DNA of 39,312 bases from Syntrophaceae bacterium (GTDB lineage: Bacteria; Desulfobacterota; BSN033; UBA1163). Made by a program: the position numbers and the translations under genes. Shown in pieces: positions 32,779-39,312 of this stretch (its first letter is position 1; each line of letters begins with the position of its first letter). The stretch spans positions 1-39,312 of the forward strand of contig JACAEX010000059.1 of NCBI GenBank assembly GCA_013388635.1, in the 5' to 3' direction. Below the pieces are notes generated by a model. That model saw only the letters and a list, made by a program, of their open reading frames with translations. It searched no databases and was not told the origin of the DNA.

Positions 32779-32792
32779 TAACCGTTCCCCAA

Positions 32793-32915
32793 AAAATGGA
32801 ATGATGGAATAATGCCTGTCGACGAACAGGGAATCTTGGAATGATGGGTAACCAGATAATAACCGATTTCCAAATACCAATATCCCAATAAATTCCAATT
32901 TCCAATGACCATATT
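32793..32915. repeat. phrase-like inverted repeat before the hydrolase gene
   Basis: GGAATGATGGAATAATG words on the left face TTCCAAATACCAATATCCC and ATTCCAATTTCCAATG words on the right. These are the same words as at 3182 and 6192. It is non-coding. Confidence 0.65.
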
Positions 32916-32949
32916 TTTATCGGAGCGATTTACAAGGTAGTGAGATTCG

Positions 32950-33876
32950 ATGCCTCCTTTTCGATGGATTCTCTCTATTTTGATGATGCCATTTTTATGG
33001 GGATGCAGCATCCCCCTGGTCCGGCCAACCTGGATCGACTGGAATCCTTCTCTCACACCGAATACGATTGACATAAATGGCCACACGATTTTTTATACGG
33101 TAAAGGGAGAGGGGAAACCGATAATATTACTTCACGGCTACGGAGCCGGGATCTGGGTATGGGAGAAGCAGATCGATCCCCTTTCTCAATCTTACAGGGT
33201 TTATGCTTTAGATCTGATCGGCCACGGTTTCTCAGACCGTCCAAAGATTCCTTATACCCCGGAGACGTATATCCATTTTTTAAAGGACTTTATGGATCGA
33301 TTGGGGATTGAAAAGGCCACCCTGATTGGAAATTCAATGGGCGGTGGAATTGCCTGGGCCATGGCGATCTTCTTTCCTCAACGGGTGGATCGACTCGTTT
33401 TAATCAATTGCGTCCCTCCGGATGTCCTCCGGCAGGTCAGGAATGAATCCTTCCGAACGTTGGTGGCCATCAAAGACATCCCCTTACTCCCTTATCTGGT
33501 CATTGCCAGCCGAAGCAGGAATTCTATCAGGTGGGTCCTGTTAGAGTGTGTCTCAGATATTAAACTCATCACTCCCGAGATATTGGATAGACAGTATCAG
33601 ATTTCCAGGATCAAAGGGACCACATGGGTCCTCTACTCAACTCTCAAACATGCAGAAAAAGCCATGAGGCTTAAAGACCAGCTTTCCCTGATTCATCATC
33701 CCACTCTACTCATCTGGGGTGAGAGGGATCTCATCTTTCCTCTCCATGTGGGAGAGGGCCTCCATCAGGCGATCAAGGACTCGAAGTTCCTCAGGATTGA
33801 AAAGGGCGGCCATATCCCGATGTGGGAAACGCCCGAAGAGGTCAATCCAGCCATCCTCTCCTTTCTTCAGGAATGA
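32950..33876 (+). CDS. alpha/beta-hydrolase lipoprotein
   Basis: The 308-residue protein has a lipoprotein signal with lipobox LWGC (C19), so it should be anchored on the periplasmic face. The alpha/beta hydrolase core follows: oxyanion loop LLHGYGAG, nucleophile S129 in GNSMGGG, acid D260 in WGERDLIFP and base H288 in KGGHIPMWE. An esterase or lipase-like function is likely; the substrate is unknown. Its gene follows the AsmA-like gene after a repeat-rich gap of 171 nt. Confidence 0.88.
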   Translation: MPPFRWILSILMMPFLWGCSIPLVRPTWIDWNPSLTPNTIDINGHTIFYTVKGEGKPIILLHGYGAGIWVWEKQIDPLSQSYRVYALDLIGHGFSDRPKIPYTPETYIHFLKDFMDRLGIEKATLIGNSMGGGIAWAMAIFFPQRVDRLVLINCVPPDVLRQVRNESFRTLVAIKDIPLLPYLVIASRSRNSIRWVLLECVSDIKLITPEILDRQYQISRIKGTTWVLYSTLKHAEKAMRLKDQLSLIHHPTLLIWGERDLIFPLHVGEGLHQAIKDSKFLRIEKGGHIPMWETPEEVNPAILSFLQE

Positions 33877-34038
33877 GAACCAAGTGGAATAAAACCCGCT
33901 GCGGAGAGGTCAGCCCATCATTTGACCGAACCAATCACGCCCAAATTGTTCTTCTTCACCGGCAAATGTTGATCCGAGTGTGAACCTTGGGAGCGAGGAT
34001 TACGGGTTAGAAGAGAGCGTCAACCCAGGATTCAATTG

Positions 34039-34335
34039 CTAAGGTTTTCTAATCGCGGCACGAATGATCTCAACGGTTGGGACATTGGTGAGTCTTCCAG
34101 ACTCGTCTCTGAACAACCTTCAGGAAATCCCGACCGACCCCTGGGGCTGCAACTCCTTTCCGTTGATGAAGACTGAAGGTGACCCGGTCACGCCAAGAGC
34201 CATAGCCTTCTCCTCATCTATTCTGTGAAAAGTCACCTCCGCTTCAATCCTTTCGATGGCCAGGGCCCTTCTGATATTCTCCCGCAAGCCCTCTTCTGAG
34301 GCACATTCTGGAGAGAGATAACAGTCAATTCTCAT
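34039..34335 (-). CDS. thioredoxin-like protein with in-frame UGA (probable selenoprotein)
   Basis: From ATG 34335 the frame gives 71 residues, a TGA (34122-34120), then 26 further codons to TAG at 34039. The first part has thioredoxin-fold marks: C5 and C11 near the N-terminus and GVTGSPSVFINGKELQP (48-64). The part after the TGA (RLFRDESGRLTNVPTVEIIR) matches the remembered C-terminal pattern G-x-S-C-R-x-Y/F...VP..E.IR.AI of small thioredoxin-like proteins, with the TGA exactly at the conserved Cys (residue 72). A hairpin fitting a bacterial SECIS follows (34075-34118). It is therefore probably read as selenocysteine. A nonsense mutation is the alternative. GGGAGGA precedes the ATG. Confidence 0.8.
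34075..34118 (-). promoter_or_regulatory. SECIS-like hairpin directly after the UGA codon
   Basis: On the minus strand the apical stem GAGTCT/AGACTC (34104-34099 with 34095-34090) closes a GGA loop about 21 nt after the UGA. GAC/GTC and GGTTG/CAACC pairs nest outside it. Loop distance, stem length and a G at the first loop position agree with known bacterial SECIS elements. Confidence 0.7.
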
Positions 34336-34405
34336 AATCCTCCCTCATCATGACGCATCCTTGATAATATATACAAATTTCAAAAACAAGGGAAGACAAA
34401 GCACC

Positions 34406-34426
34406 AGGAAGAAGCCGATGGGCGGT
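34406..34426. repeat. 21-bp direct repeat, left copy
   Basis: AGGAAGAAGCCGATGGGCGG followed by T matches 35409-35429 with one difference. Each copy lies just downstream of a minus-strand stop codon (34431 and 35435). The two copies bracket the genes at 34431-35178. Confidence 0.7.
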
Positions 34427-34430
34427 TTTT

Positions 34431-34946
34431 TTACGGGTTTTCTGCTAAATAGGCATTGATAAATTTATCGACCTGGGTTTTCACAATCTGTCGGATATTG
34501 TCTGAGCTAAAATCAATGCCCCATCCACCCGTTGACCAGGTGACAGCAGATAACTTGGTGCCAGGCGTTCGGACCAGGGTGACCTCTTGATTGAGCTCCA
34601 CTCTGATATAGAAGAGATATCTCGTAATTTGCGTTTTGAGGATAGAAATGTTCATATCCACATAAAGAAAAGGGTGTCCACTTGCCTTAAGAAATTCTTC
34701 CGCTGTCAGTACATTGATACCTGCTGATTTAAGGTTTAACGCTGTATCCGTTTGGATCTGATCCTTAGTCAGCCCGCTCTTTTCTATCTGAGGATCGAGT
34801 GATCCCACGTAAAGAAAGACTCCTTGAAGACCTCGTAATGTCAGACGAGTATCCTCATTATCTTGAGCTAAAACATACGGAGTCAAGCTTAAAAACCCTG
34901 TAAGCATGACCGCCACGAAGAGACATCTTTTCTTATTCTTCACCAT
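34431..34946 (-). CDS. exported protein of unknown function
   Basis: I do not recognise the family by name. The 171-residue protein has a signal peptide (about 1-27, ending VLA). A mature part follows with LTLRGLQGVFLYVGSLDPQIE, LNVTAEEFL-like helix segments and a C-terminal helix (NIRQIVKTQVDKFINAYLAE). It has no cysteines after the signal and no membrane helix, so it should be periplasmic. The start has AGGAGAGG 5 nt upstream. It lies in the stretch bracketed by a 21-bp direct repeat, next to a truncated gene, which hints at a later arrival at this locus. Confidence 0.75.
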   Translation of the reverse strand: MVKNKKRCLFVAVMLTGFLSLTPYVLAQDNEDTRLTLRGLQGVFLYVGSLDPQIEKSGLTKDQIQTDTALNLKSAGINVLTAEEFLKASGHPFLYVDMNISILKTQITRYLFYIRVELNQEVTLVRTPGTKLSAVTWSTGGWGIDFSSDNIRQIVKTQVDKFINAYLAENP

Positions 34947-34968
34947 CTAACCTCTCCTTTATCTCCGT

Positions 34969-35178
34969 TCAGTAAATAGAGACGTCCCCTTTACTTCTAT
35001 ATAATGTGTAACGGCGATGGTTTCTGTGACAGCAGTTTCTGGCATAGGAAAATAGGATATATTTATGTTCATCATCACAAATCCAATTTCCGCAGCACTC
35101 CGTCTTCGTGAGATTCTTAGTCCTCCCGCACAGGCCACCTCTTGGTTTGTCAGCAGAAGATCTACGCGTTTTCATCAT
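34969..35178 (-). pseudogene. truncated zinc-ribbon-like gene (CCGNWICDDE family)
   Basis: The 69-residue frame starts MMKTRRSSADKPRGGLCGRT and contains CCGNWICDDEHKYILFSYAR followed by NCCHRNHRRYTL. From memory this cysteine/histidine-rich block begins a widespread family in which it is followed by C-x-x-H-H-x-E-G-H and further cysteines, also seen joined to pRiA4b ORF-3-type domains. Here the frame leaves the family after RYTL and ends within 11 unrelated residues, so the metal site cannot be complete. It is best read as a 3'-truncated copy. The break lies in an AAAGGGGACGTCTCTATTT phrase. Confidence 0.6.
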
Positions 35179-35434
35179 TTTCCCTTTCTTTCGTTGAACA
35201 TTATTTTTTATGCTGGAGCAATGTTTATCCTGAAAACTGGAACCTTGAACTCCTTAAAGAGTCATTTTGAGGTCTCATTAGGTCAGCAATCCGCCTATTT
35301 GCGCTATAGTAATTGGAGAAATTAACCCAGCCTTGGGGACAAAATTATCAACCGCGAAATACGGCTCCCAATCTATATCCTTTTCAAACTTTTTGCAACC
35401 GAAAGTAAAGGAAGAAGCCAATGGGCGGTGTGTT
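35179..35434. other. gap between the truncated gene and dctM
   Basis: No gene is seen. The stretch is AT-rich and holds the right copy of the 21-bp direct repeat (35409-35429). No terminator with a T-tract was recognised for the TRAP operon. Confidence 0.4.
35409..35429. repeat. 21-bp direct repeat, right copy
   Basis: This is the counterpart of 34406-34426 with one base difference. It lies 6 nt beyond the dctM stop. Confidence 0.7.
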
Positions 35435-36691
35435 CTATTTGAGGAGGGCGAGGCTGAGCCAGGGGAGATAGGTGATGATCGCCAGGGCGAAGAGGAGAAC
35501 ACCAATGAAGGGAAGGGAGGCCCAGTAGAGCCTCAAGACCGTCTTTTCAAAACGGATGCTCGAGATGAAGAGGTTGATGCCCAGCGGTGGAATGGAGGCC
35601 CCGATCTCCAGGTTTGCAAGGGTAATGATACCGATGTGGATCGGATCGATTCCATAAGCCTGGGCGATGGGAGGGATAAGGGGAATGACCACGATCAGGG
35701 CAGAGAACGTGCCCATAATGCAGCCCACAGCGAGAAGAAAGAGATTCAAGACCACCAGAAAGAGGAAGGGGCTGGTGATGTGGCCCCTGATGAATTCCAT
35801 GATCTTCATGGGGACCTCTTCATCGATCAGATAGTTGGTCAGGCCAAGGGCAGCGCCCAGGATGATCAGGATCCCACCCACCAAGACCATGCTTTTCCGC
35901 ATCACCTTCGGCAGTTCCCTCCATTTGATGTCCTGGTAGATGACCACCTCGATCAAGAGGACGTAGACTGCGGTGATCGCAGCGGCCTCGCTGACAGCGA
36001 AATAGCCACTGTAGATTCCACCGAGGACGACGATGGGAAGAGGCAGTTCCCAAGCCATTCCTTTTAAGGCCGAGAGCACCTCGATCAGATTGAAACGCTT
36101 GCGAGGGACACCGCTTACCGATGCTTTATAGATGCTGTAGGAGGAGAGCAGGATGACCAGAAGGGTGCCGGGTAGAACGCCCGCAACAAATAGCTGATCG
36201 ATCCTCACCTTTGCCACGATGGCGTAGATGATTAAGGGAAGGCTGGGCGGAAAGAGGAGGCCCAGGGTCCCGGAGGTCGTTAGCAATCCGAGGGAGAACT
36301 TTTCAGAGTATCCTCCTTTCAACATCGCGGGGAAGAGGATCCCTCCCAGGGCGATGATCGTGAGCCCTGTGGCGCCTGTCAGTGCCGTGAAGATGGCGCA
36401 GGAGACCAGGGCGATGATCGACAGCCCCCCTGGCAACCAACCTAAGATCGCATCGGAAAGCCTGATCAACCTCCTCGGGGCTCCGCTCTCTGAAAGGAGA
36501 TATCCGGCAAAGGTGAAGAGGGGGATGGCGACGAGGATGGGCGTGGTGGCCATCCGATACATCTCGATGATCAGCGCGGAAGAGTCGATCCCAACGGAGA
36601 AGAGTAGAATCAGGGTTAAACCACAGATCACAGCAAAGAGAGGTGCACCGAAGAACATCAGGAGGAGGCTGACCGACAATGGAAGGATCAA
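35435..36691 (-). CDS. dctM: TRAP transporter large permease subunit
   Basis: DctM is the ion-coupled transport subunit of a TRAP uptake system. The 418-residue protein is almost entirely hydrophobic with 11 or 12 helices. It shows family motifs such as PLFTFAGYLLSESGAPRRLI, GATGLTIIALGGILFPAMLK, LLFPPSLPLIIYA and VIPLIPPIAQAYGIDPIH, with IPPLGINLFISS near the end. The start is TTG at 36691 overlapping the dctQ stop (TTGA), with GGAGGA upstream. Substrate class cannot be read from the permease. Confidence 0.95.
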   Translation of the reverse strand: MILPLSVSLLLMFFGAPLFAVICGLTLILLFSVGIDSSALIIEMYRMATTPILVAIPLFTFAGYLLSESGAPRRLIRLSDAILGWLPGGLSIIALVSCAIFTALTGATGLTIIALGGILFPAMLKGGYSEKFSLGLLTTSGTLGLLFPPSLPLIIYAIVAKVRIDQLFVAGVLPGTLLVILLSSYSIYKASVSGVPRKRFNLIEVLSALKGMAWELPLPIVVLGGIYSGYFAVSEAAAITAVYVLLIEVVIYQDIKWRELPKVMRKSMVLVGGILIILGAALGLTNYLIDEEVPMKIMEFIRGHITSPFLFLVVLNLFLLAVGCIMGTFSALIVVIPLIPPIAQAYGIDPIHIGIITLANLEIGASIPPLGINLFISSIRFEKTVLRLYWASLPFIGVLLFALAIITYLPWLSLALLK

Positions 36692-37206
36692 GGTCTTCCT
36701 CCTCGCTCAGAACTCTTGCCTGCTTTTAGGATCGCGGCCGCTTCCCTGAGCGCATGGAATCCGAATCGGAGGGCCATCAATCCGAAGACGATCGGGAGGA
36801 TGGCCTCAGGGATCCAGGCGGGTATCCCTAAAAAGGTGATGTTTCCCATCTGCGCCTCGTTTCTGATGAACTTCGATGCGGCAAACATGAGAAAACCGCA
36901 GATGAAGAAGGAAAAGAGTTGGGTCACAAAATCGGCAAGATGCTTTCCCAGCGGAGGCATCCATCGGGAGAGGACGTCGATGTTGATATGCCTCCCCTCC
37001 TTTGTCGCAAGGGCTGCACCGATGAAGCCGACCCAGAGGACGAGATTTCGGACCAGTGGATCACCCCAGCTCAGACCGGTGGAGAAGAGGTTTCGGAGGA
37101 CGATCTGGAGGAAGGCGATCACGATCATGGAACTCAAGAGGATGACGAGAAGACCCTGCTCCACCCGATCGATCCTCTCGTTGATTCGTTCCCATCCGTC
37201 CATCAT
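36688..37206 (-). CDS. dctQ: TRAP transporter small permease subunit
   Basis: The 172-residue protein has four membrane helices and the DctQ features. These are VEQGLLVILLSSMIVIAFLQ and the GLSWGDPLVRNLVLWVGFIG stretch, then LATKEGRHINIDVL and the C-terminal LMALRFGFHALREAA. It pairs with DctM in the membrane. Its ATG overlaps the dctP stop and its end overlaps dctM, so the three are translationally coupled. Confidence 0.94.
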   Translation of the reverse strand: MMDGWERINERIDRVEQGLLVILLSSMIVIAFLQIVLRNLFSTGLSWGDPLVRNLVLWVGFIGAALATKEGRHINIDVLSRWMPPLGKHLADFVTQLFSFFICGFLMFAASKFIRNEAQMGNITFLGIPAWIPEAILPIVFGLMALRFGFHALREAAAILKAGKSSERGGRP

Positions 37207-38225
37207 CTTCCTCCTTTGCGATGACCCTCGAGAAGCGAGTTCACATCCTCCCAGACCTTCCTCGAGAAGGATTGACCACTGATATGGCCCATCGCTTTGT
37301 TGGATAACCTCTTAAATTCCTCAACCTGGTCTTTTGAGGGCGTGATGATCTTCACCCCTTGCTTCGTCATCACCTTGATCGCCTCCCGGTTTTCGTTGCG
37401 GGTGACGGCCTTGAGCTGATCGAGATGGCGTTGAAAGATTTCGATGATAGAATCCTGATAGGAGGGGGAGATCTGTCTGAACGTATCCTTCTTCACCAGA
37501 ATGCCTCCGGCCAGGTACGCCAGGGGAACATCGGTCAAATATTTTACCCTTGTGAACCACTGCAGCGAGATGGCTCCTGTGGGAGGGGCATAGACGACAT
37601 CGACCAGCCCTGTCTGGAGACCGACCAGGACATCAGGGACAGAGAGGGGGATGGCTTTCACCCCGGCCTCATCGAAGATGGCTTTGGACATGGGTGATTC
37701 CTCCCAGATCCAAACCTTTGCCTTTTTGAGATCGGCCACACTGGCGACCGGAAGGATCGACATCAAGTAGATGAACCCTGCCTCTGACCACCCCAGGAGG
37801 ATGTAGCCGCTCTCCTCAAAACCCTTCCTGAAGAAGGGATCCATTTTTTTCAGAACGGTATCGACCTCTTCATAGTTCTGGAATAGAAAGGGGACCTGCA
37901 AAACATCCATCTCCCTAAAAAGGGAAGAGAGCCCTCCTGAGGTGAGGGCTGCCCCTTGAATCTGGCCGATCTTCATCTTCCGGAGCATGTCCATCTCATC
38001 GCCCAGCACGCCGCCCGGATAGATTCGAAACTGGACCCTGTTCTCGGTCTTCTTCATCACCTCGGAATTCAATTGGTTGAAGGCCTTCATCCAGGAGCTC
38101 CCCTCCGGAGCCAGCGTTGCCAATTTAATGGTGAGATTTCTTTCAGCGGCCATGGCTGATGAATCGAAGAGAAAGAGGAACGATAAGATGAGCACTGAGA
38201 TTTTGGTGGCATTGCTACAGTTCAT
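37203..38225 (-). CDS. dctP: TRAP transporter substrate-binding protein
   Basis: This is the periplasmic solute receptor of the TRAP system. The 340-residue protein has a signal peptide (about 1-27, ending AMAA). The DctP fold follows: IKLATLAPEGSSWMKAFNQL, VQFRIYPGGVLGDEMDMLRK, LPVASVADLKKAKVWIWEES and GLVDVVYAPPTGAISLQWF. It belongs to the DctP branch that occurs with TatT lipoproteins, whose ligands are mostly unknown. The start is ATG at 38225 with AGGGGG 5 nt upstream; an in-frame GTG two codons earlier is less likely. Confidence 0.94.
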   Translation of the reverse strand: MNCSNATKISVLILSFLFLFDSSAMAAERNLTIKLATLAPEGSSWMKAFNQLNSEVMKKTENRVQFRIYPGGVLGDEMDMLRKMKIGQIQGAALTSGGLSSLFREMDVLQVPFLFQNYEEVDTVLKKMDPFFRKGFEESGYILLGWSEAGFIYLMSILPVASVADLKKAKVWIWEESPMSKAIFDEAGVKAIPLSVPDVLVGLQTGLVDVVYAPPTGAISLQWFTRVKYLTDVPLAYLAGGILVKKDTFRQISPSYQDSIIEIFQRHLDQLKAVTRNENREAIKVMTKQGVKIITPSKDQVEEFKRLSNKAMGHISGQSFSRKVWEDVNSLLEGHRKGGR

Positions 38226-38234
38226 GGTCACCCC

Positions 38235-39116
38235 CTATTCAAAGTACTCCTCCACGCGGTCCAGGAGTTCTTTTGCCTTCTTTTTGGCCAGGGTGTTGAG
38301 AAGAATTAAGTCCGGTGAGATCTCCGCAGGGGTCTCTAAGACTTTACGAAGGGTCGATGTGAAAAGGTCCCTGTCCAATGCTTGGCGGGCATAATGATCT
38401 GCGTAATAGACGTAGGCCATCAAGAATTTTCCCTCTCCAAGTTCGAGGGCCTTCAGAAAGTGTTCCCGGGATTTTTTGAGGTCTCCTCCTGCGATTTTGG
38501 GCCTGGAGGAGAACCATATCCCCATGAAGAGGTGAGGCCCCCCGAAGTAGAATCCCTCGTCAATCTCCAAAACCCTCCTCATCATCGCCTCCACCTTAGG
38601 AAGCTGGGCCAAGGCCTCCATCGACTCTAAACTCAACCTGATCCAATTCGCCCAGCAGGTAGCACCCCAGAAGAGGTAGGGGACATCCCTCTTCCCGAGA
38701 TCCCTCACGCCCTTCTCGAACTCCTCAAGGGTGCTCTCGAGAGGCTTTTTTAACCCCCTCCTCTCCAACGATCGGAGGGCATAGTCCCTTGCCTTTCCGA
38801 AGAGGGACTTTGCATACTCCCCGTCCTGATCCTCCACGAAGATGGAGGCATAGGAGGAATAGCTCTGGGCAGCCGCGATCAATAACTGCTCATTCTCTGG
38901 CCAGGCCTCGACCATCCCGTCCATCAACATCAAGTAGGCTGGCATTCCCTCGCGGATCATTCTCAGGTCTGACTGTCTGTAGGAAGATCTTGCCACATCT
39001 TCCAATAACGTCGCTGTGGCACCGACGGTCAACTTCTTGCTCGGAAGGCAGGCAGACAGAAGACAGAGAAGAAACATAGGAAAGAAGACCAAGCCCCTTT
39101 TTAGAGAATCGAGCAT
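38235..39116 (-). CDS. TatT-type TRAP-associated lipoprotein
   Basis: The 293-residue protein has a lipoprotein signal (MFLLCLLSAC, C23) and an all-helical body of TPR-like repeats, for example ENEQLLIAAAQSYSSYASIF, VEAMMRRVLEIDEGFYFGGP and KSREHFLKALELGEGKF. TatT proteins (first described in Treponema pallidum) form trimers with a pore and bind the DctP receptor, perhaps handing over hydrophobic ligands. It is the first gene of tatT-dctP-dctQ-dctM, 9 nt before dctP. A strong promoter lies at 39166-39194. The ribosome binding site is AGGAGA. Confidence 0.9.
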   Translation of the reverse strand: MLDSLKRGLVFFPMFLLCLLSACLPSKKLTVGATATLLEDVARSSYRQSDLRMIREGMPAYLMLMDGMVEAWPENEQLLIAAAQSYSSYASIFVEDQDGEYAKSLFGKARDYALRSLERRGLKKPLESTLEEFEKGVRDLGKRDVPYLFWGATCWANWIRLSLESMEALAQLPKVEAMMRRVLEIDEGFYFGGPHLFMGIWFSSRPKIAGGDLKKSREHFLKALELGEGKFLMAYVYYADHYARQALDRDLFTSTLRKVLETPAEISPDLILLNTLAKKKAKELLDRVEEYFE

Positions 39117-39165
39117 CTCTCTATCTCCTGATAGAGCAGAAGGAGGATTGAGGACTTAAAAAACA

Positions 39166-39194
39166 TTTATATTTCTAAAAGGGATGCCTGTCAA
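39166..39194 (-). promoter_or_regulatory. sigma-70 promoter of the tatT-dctPQM operon
   Basis: On the minus strand a perfect TTGACA (39194-39189) and TATAAA (39171-39166) are 17 bp apart, about 50 nt upstream of the start at 39116. Confidence 0.85.
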
Positions 39195-39219
39195 CCTTTA
39201 TTGTTGGTCATAATTCGCC

Positions 39220-39248
39220 TTGACAAATTGGACAGCAATCGATAAGAA
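39220..39248 (+). promoter_or_regulatory. sigma-70 promoter of the gene at the right edge
   Basis: TTGACA (39220-39225) and TAAGAA (39243-39248) are 17 bp apart, about 30 nt before the start at 39279. It is divergent from the TRAP promoter, with 25 bp between the two -35 boxes. Confidence 0.75.
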
Positions 39249-39278
39249 TACGAAAACAACGCCGAAAGGAGATGAGGC

Positions 39279-39312
39279 TTGAAGAGGGAGAGGAAAAGGG
39301 TGGTGATCACAG
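39279..39312 (+). CDS. 5' end of a gene cut by the window edge
   Basis: A TTG start with AAGGAG about 10 nt upstream opens a frame reading KRERKRVVIT before the edge. KRVVIT is how many beta-ketoacyl-ACP synthases (FabF type) begin, but 11 residues are not enough to decide. An ATG at 39272 in another frame is the alternative. Confidence 0.4.
   Translation, partial: MKRERKRVVIT

Noticed and set aside
35333-36067. Long acidic plus-strand frame opposite dctM
   Set aside because: It is the complement of the dctM membrane helices and has no independent support; such shadows occur opposite most large genes here.

Overview
The window looks like a chromosomal stretch of a Gram-negative bacterium, most likely an uncultured deltaproteobacterium (Desulfobacterota). 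That placement is an inference. It rests on the gene content: a large single-chain PurL, a TRAP transporter with a TatT lipoprotein, sigma-54 regulation, Spy/CpxP periplasmic proteins, a probable selenoprotein, and many low-complexity inverted repeats between genes. No rRNA, CRISPR array, plasmid gene or phage gene was seen.

Left part (about 1-13700), nearly all on the minus strand. A long housekeeping cluster reads rpsB-tsf-pyrH-frr-(ferredoxin)-uppS-cdsA-dxr-rseP-tsaB-(DUF465)-ilvB-ilvN-psd-pssA. It covers translation factors, UMP kinase, isoprenoid and undecaprenyl precursors, phospholipid head groups, branched-chain amino acids and the envelope stress protease. The cluster is followed by a tRNA-Asn that seems to have been invaded by a GIY-YIG nuclease gene. 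A degenerate 5' half of the tRNA lies on one side of the nuclease gene and an intact tRNA, which forms the end of that gene, on the other.

Middle part (13800-22500). This holds a ZraSR-like system: a Spy/CpxP-like periplasmic protein, a membrane sensor kinase and a sigma-54-dependent response regulator in one operon behind a sigma-70-type promoter. A second, paralogous Spy/ZraP-like gene lies just upstream behind a clear -24/-12 (sigma-54) promoter. Two more -24/-12 promoters precede two small uncharacterised proteins, an 86-aa soluble protein at 13825-14085 and an 86-aa membrane protein at 22180-22440. Together they look like a local sigma-54 envelope or metal stress regulon. A DUF72 protein, a rhomboid protease and a glutamate-type dehydrogenase sit among them.

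Right part (22500-39312). A VapBC-type toxin-antitoxin pair lies between degenerate repeats. On the plus strand follow purN-purL, a DHDPS-superfamily aldolase that looks more like 4-hydroxy-2-oxoglutarate aldolase than DapA, and a group of UbiA-type prenyltransferase, unknown 379-aa protein, AsmA-like protein and lipoprotein alpha/beta hydrolase. On the minus strand there is a small thioredoxin-like gene with an in-frame UGA at a conserved Cys position and a SECIS-like hairpin (a probable selenoprotein). Next to it is an insertion bounded by a 21-bp repeat with a truncated zinc-binding gene. A tatT-dctP-dctQ-dctM TRAP operon closes the region behind a strong sigma-70 promoter, divergent from a gene cut by the right edge.

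The main points of interest are the sigma-54 regulon, the UGA-containing gene, the tRNA-associated GIY-YIG element with its 20-nt palindromic insertions, and the family of intergenic inverted repeats.
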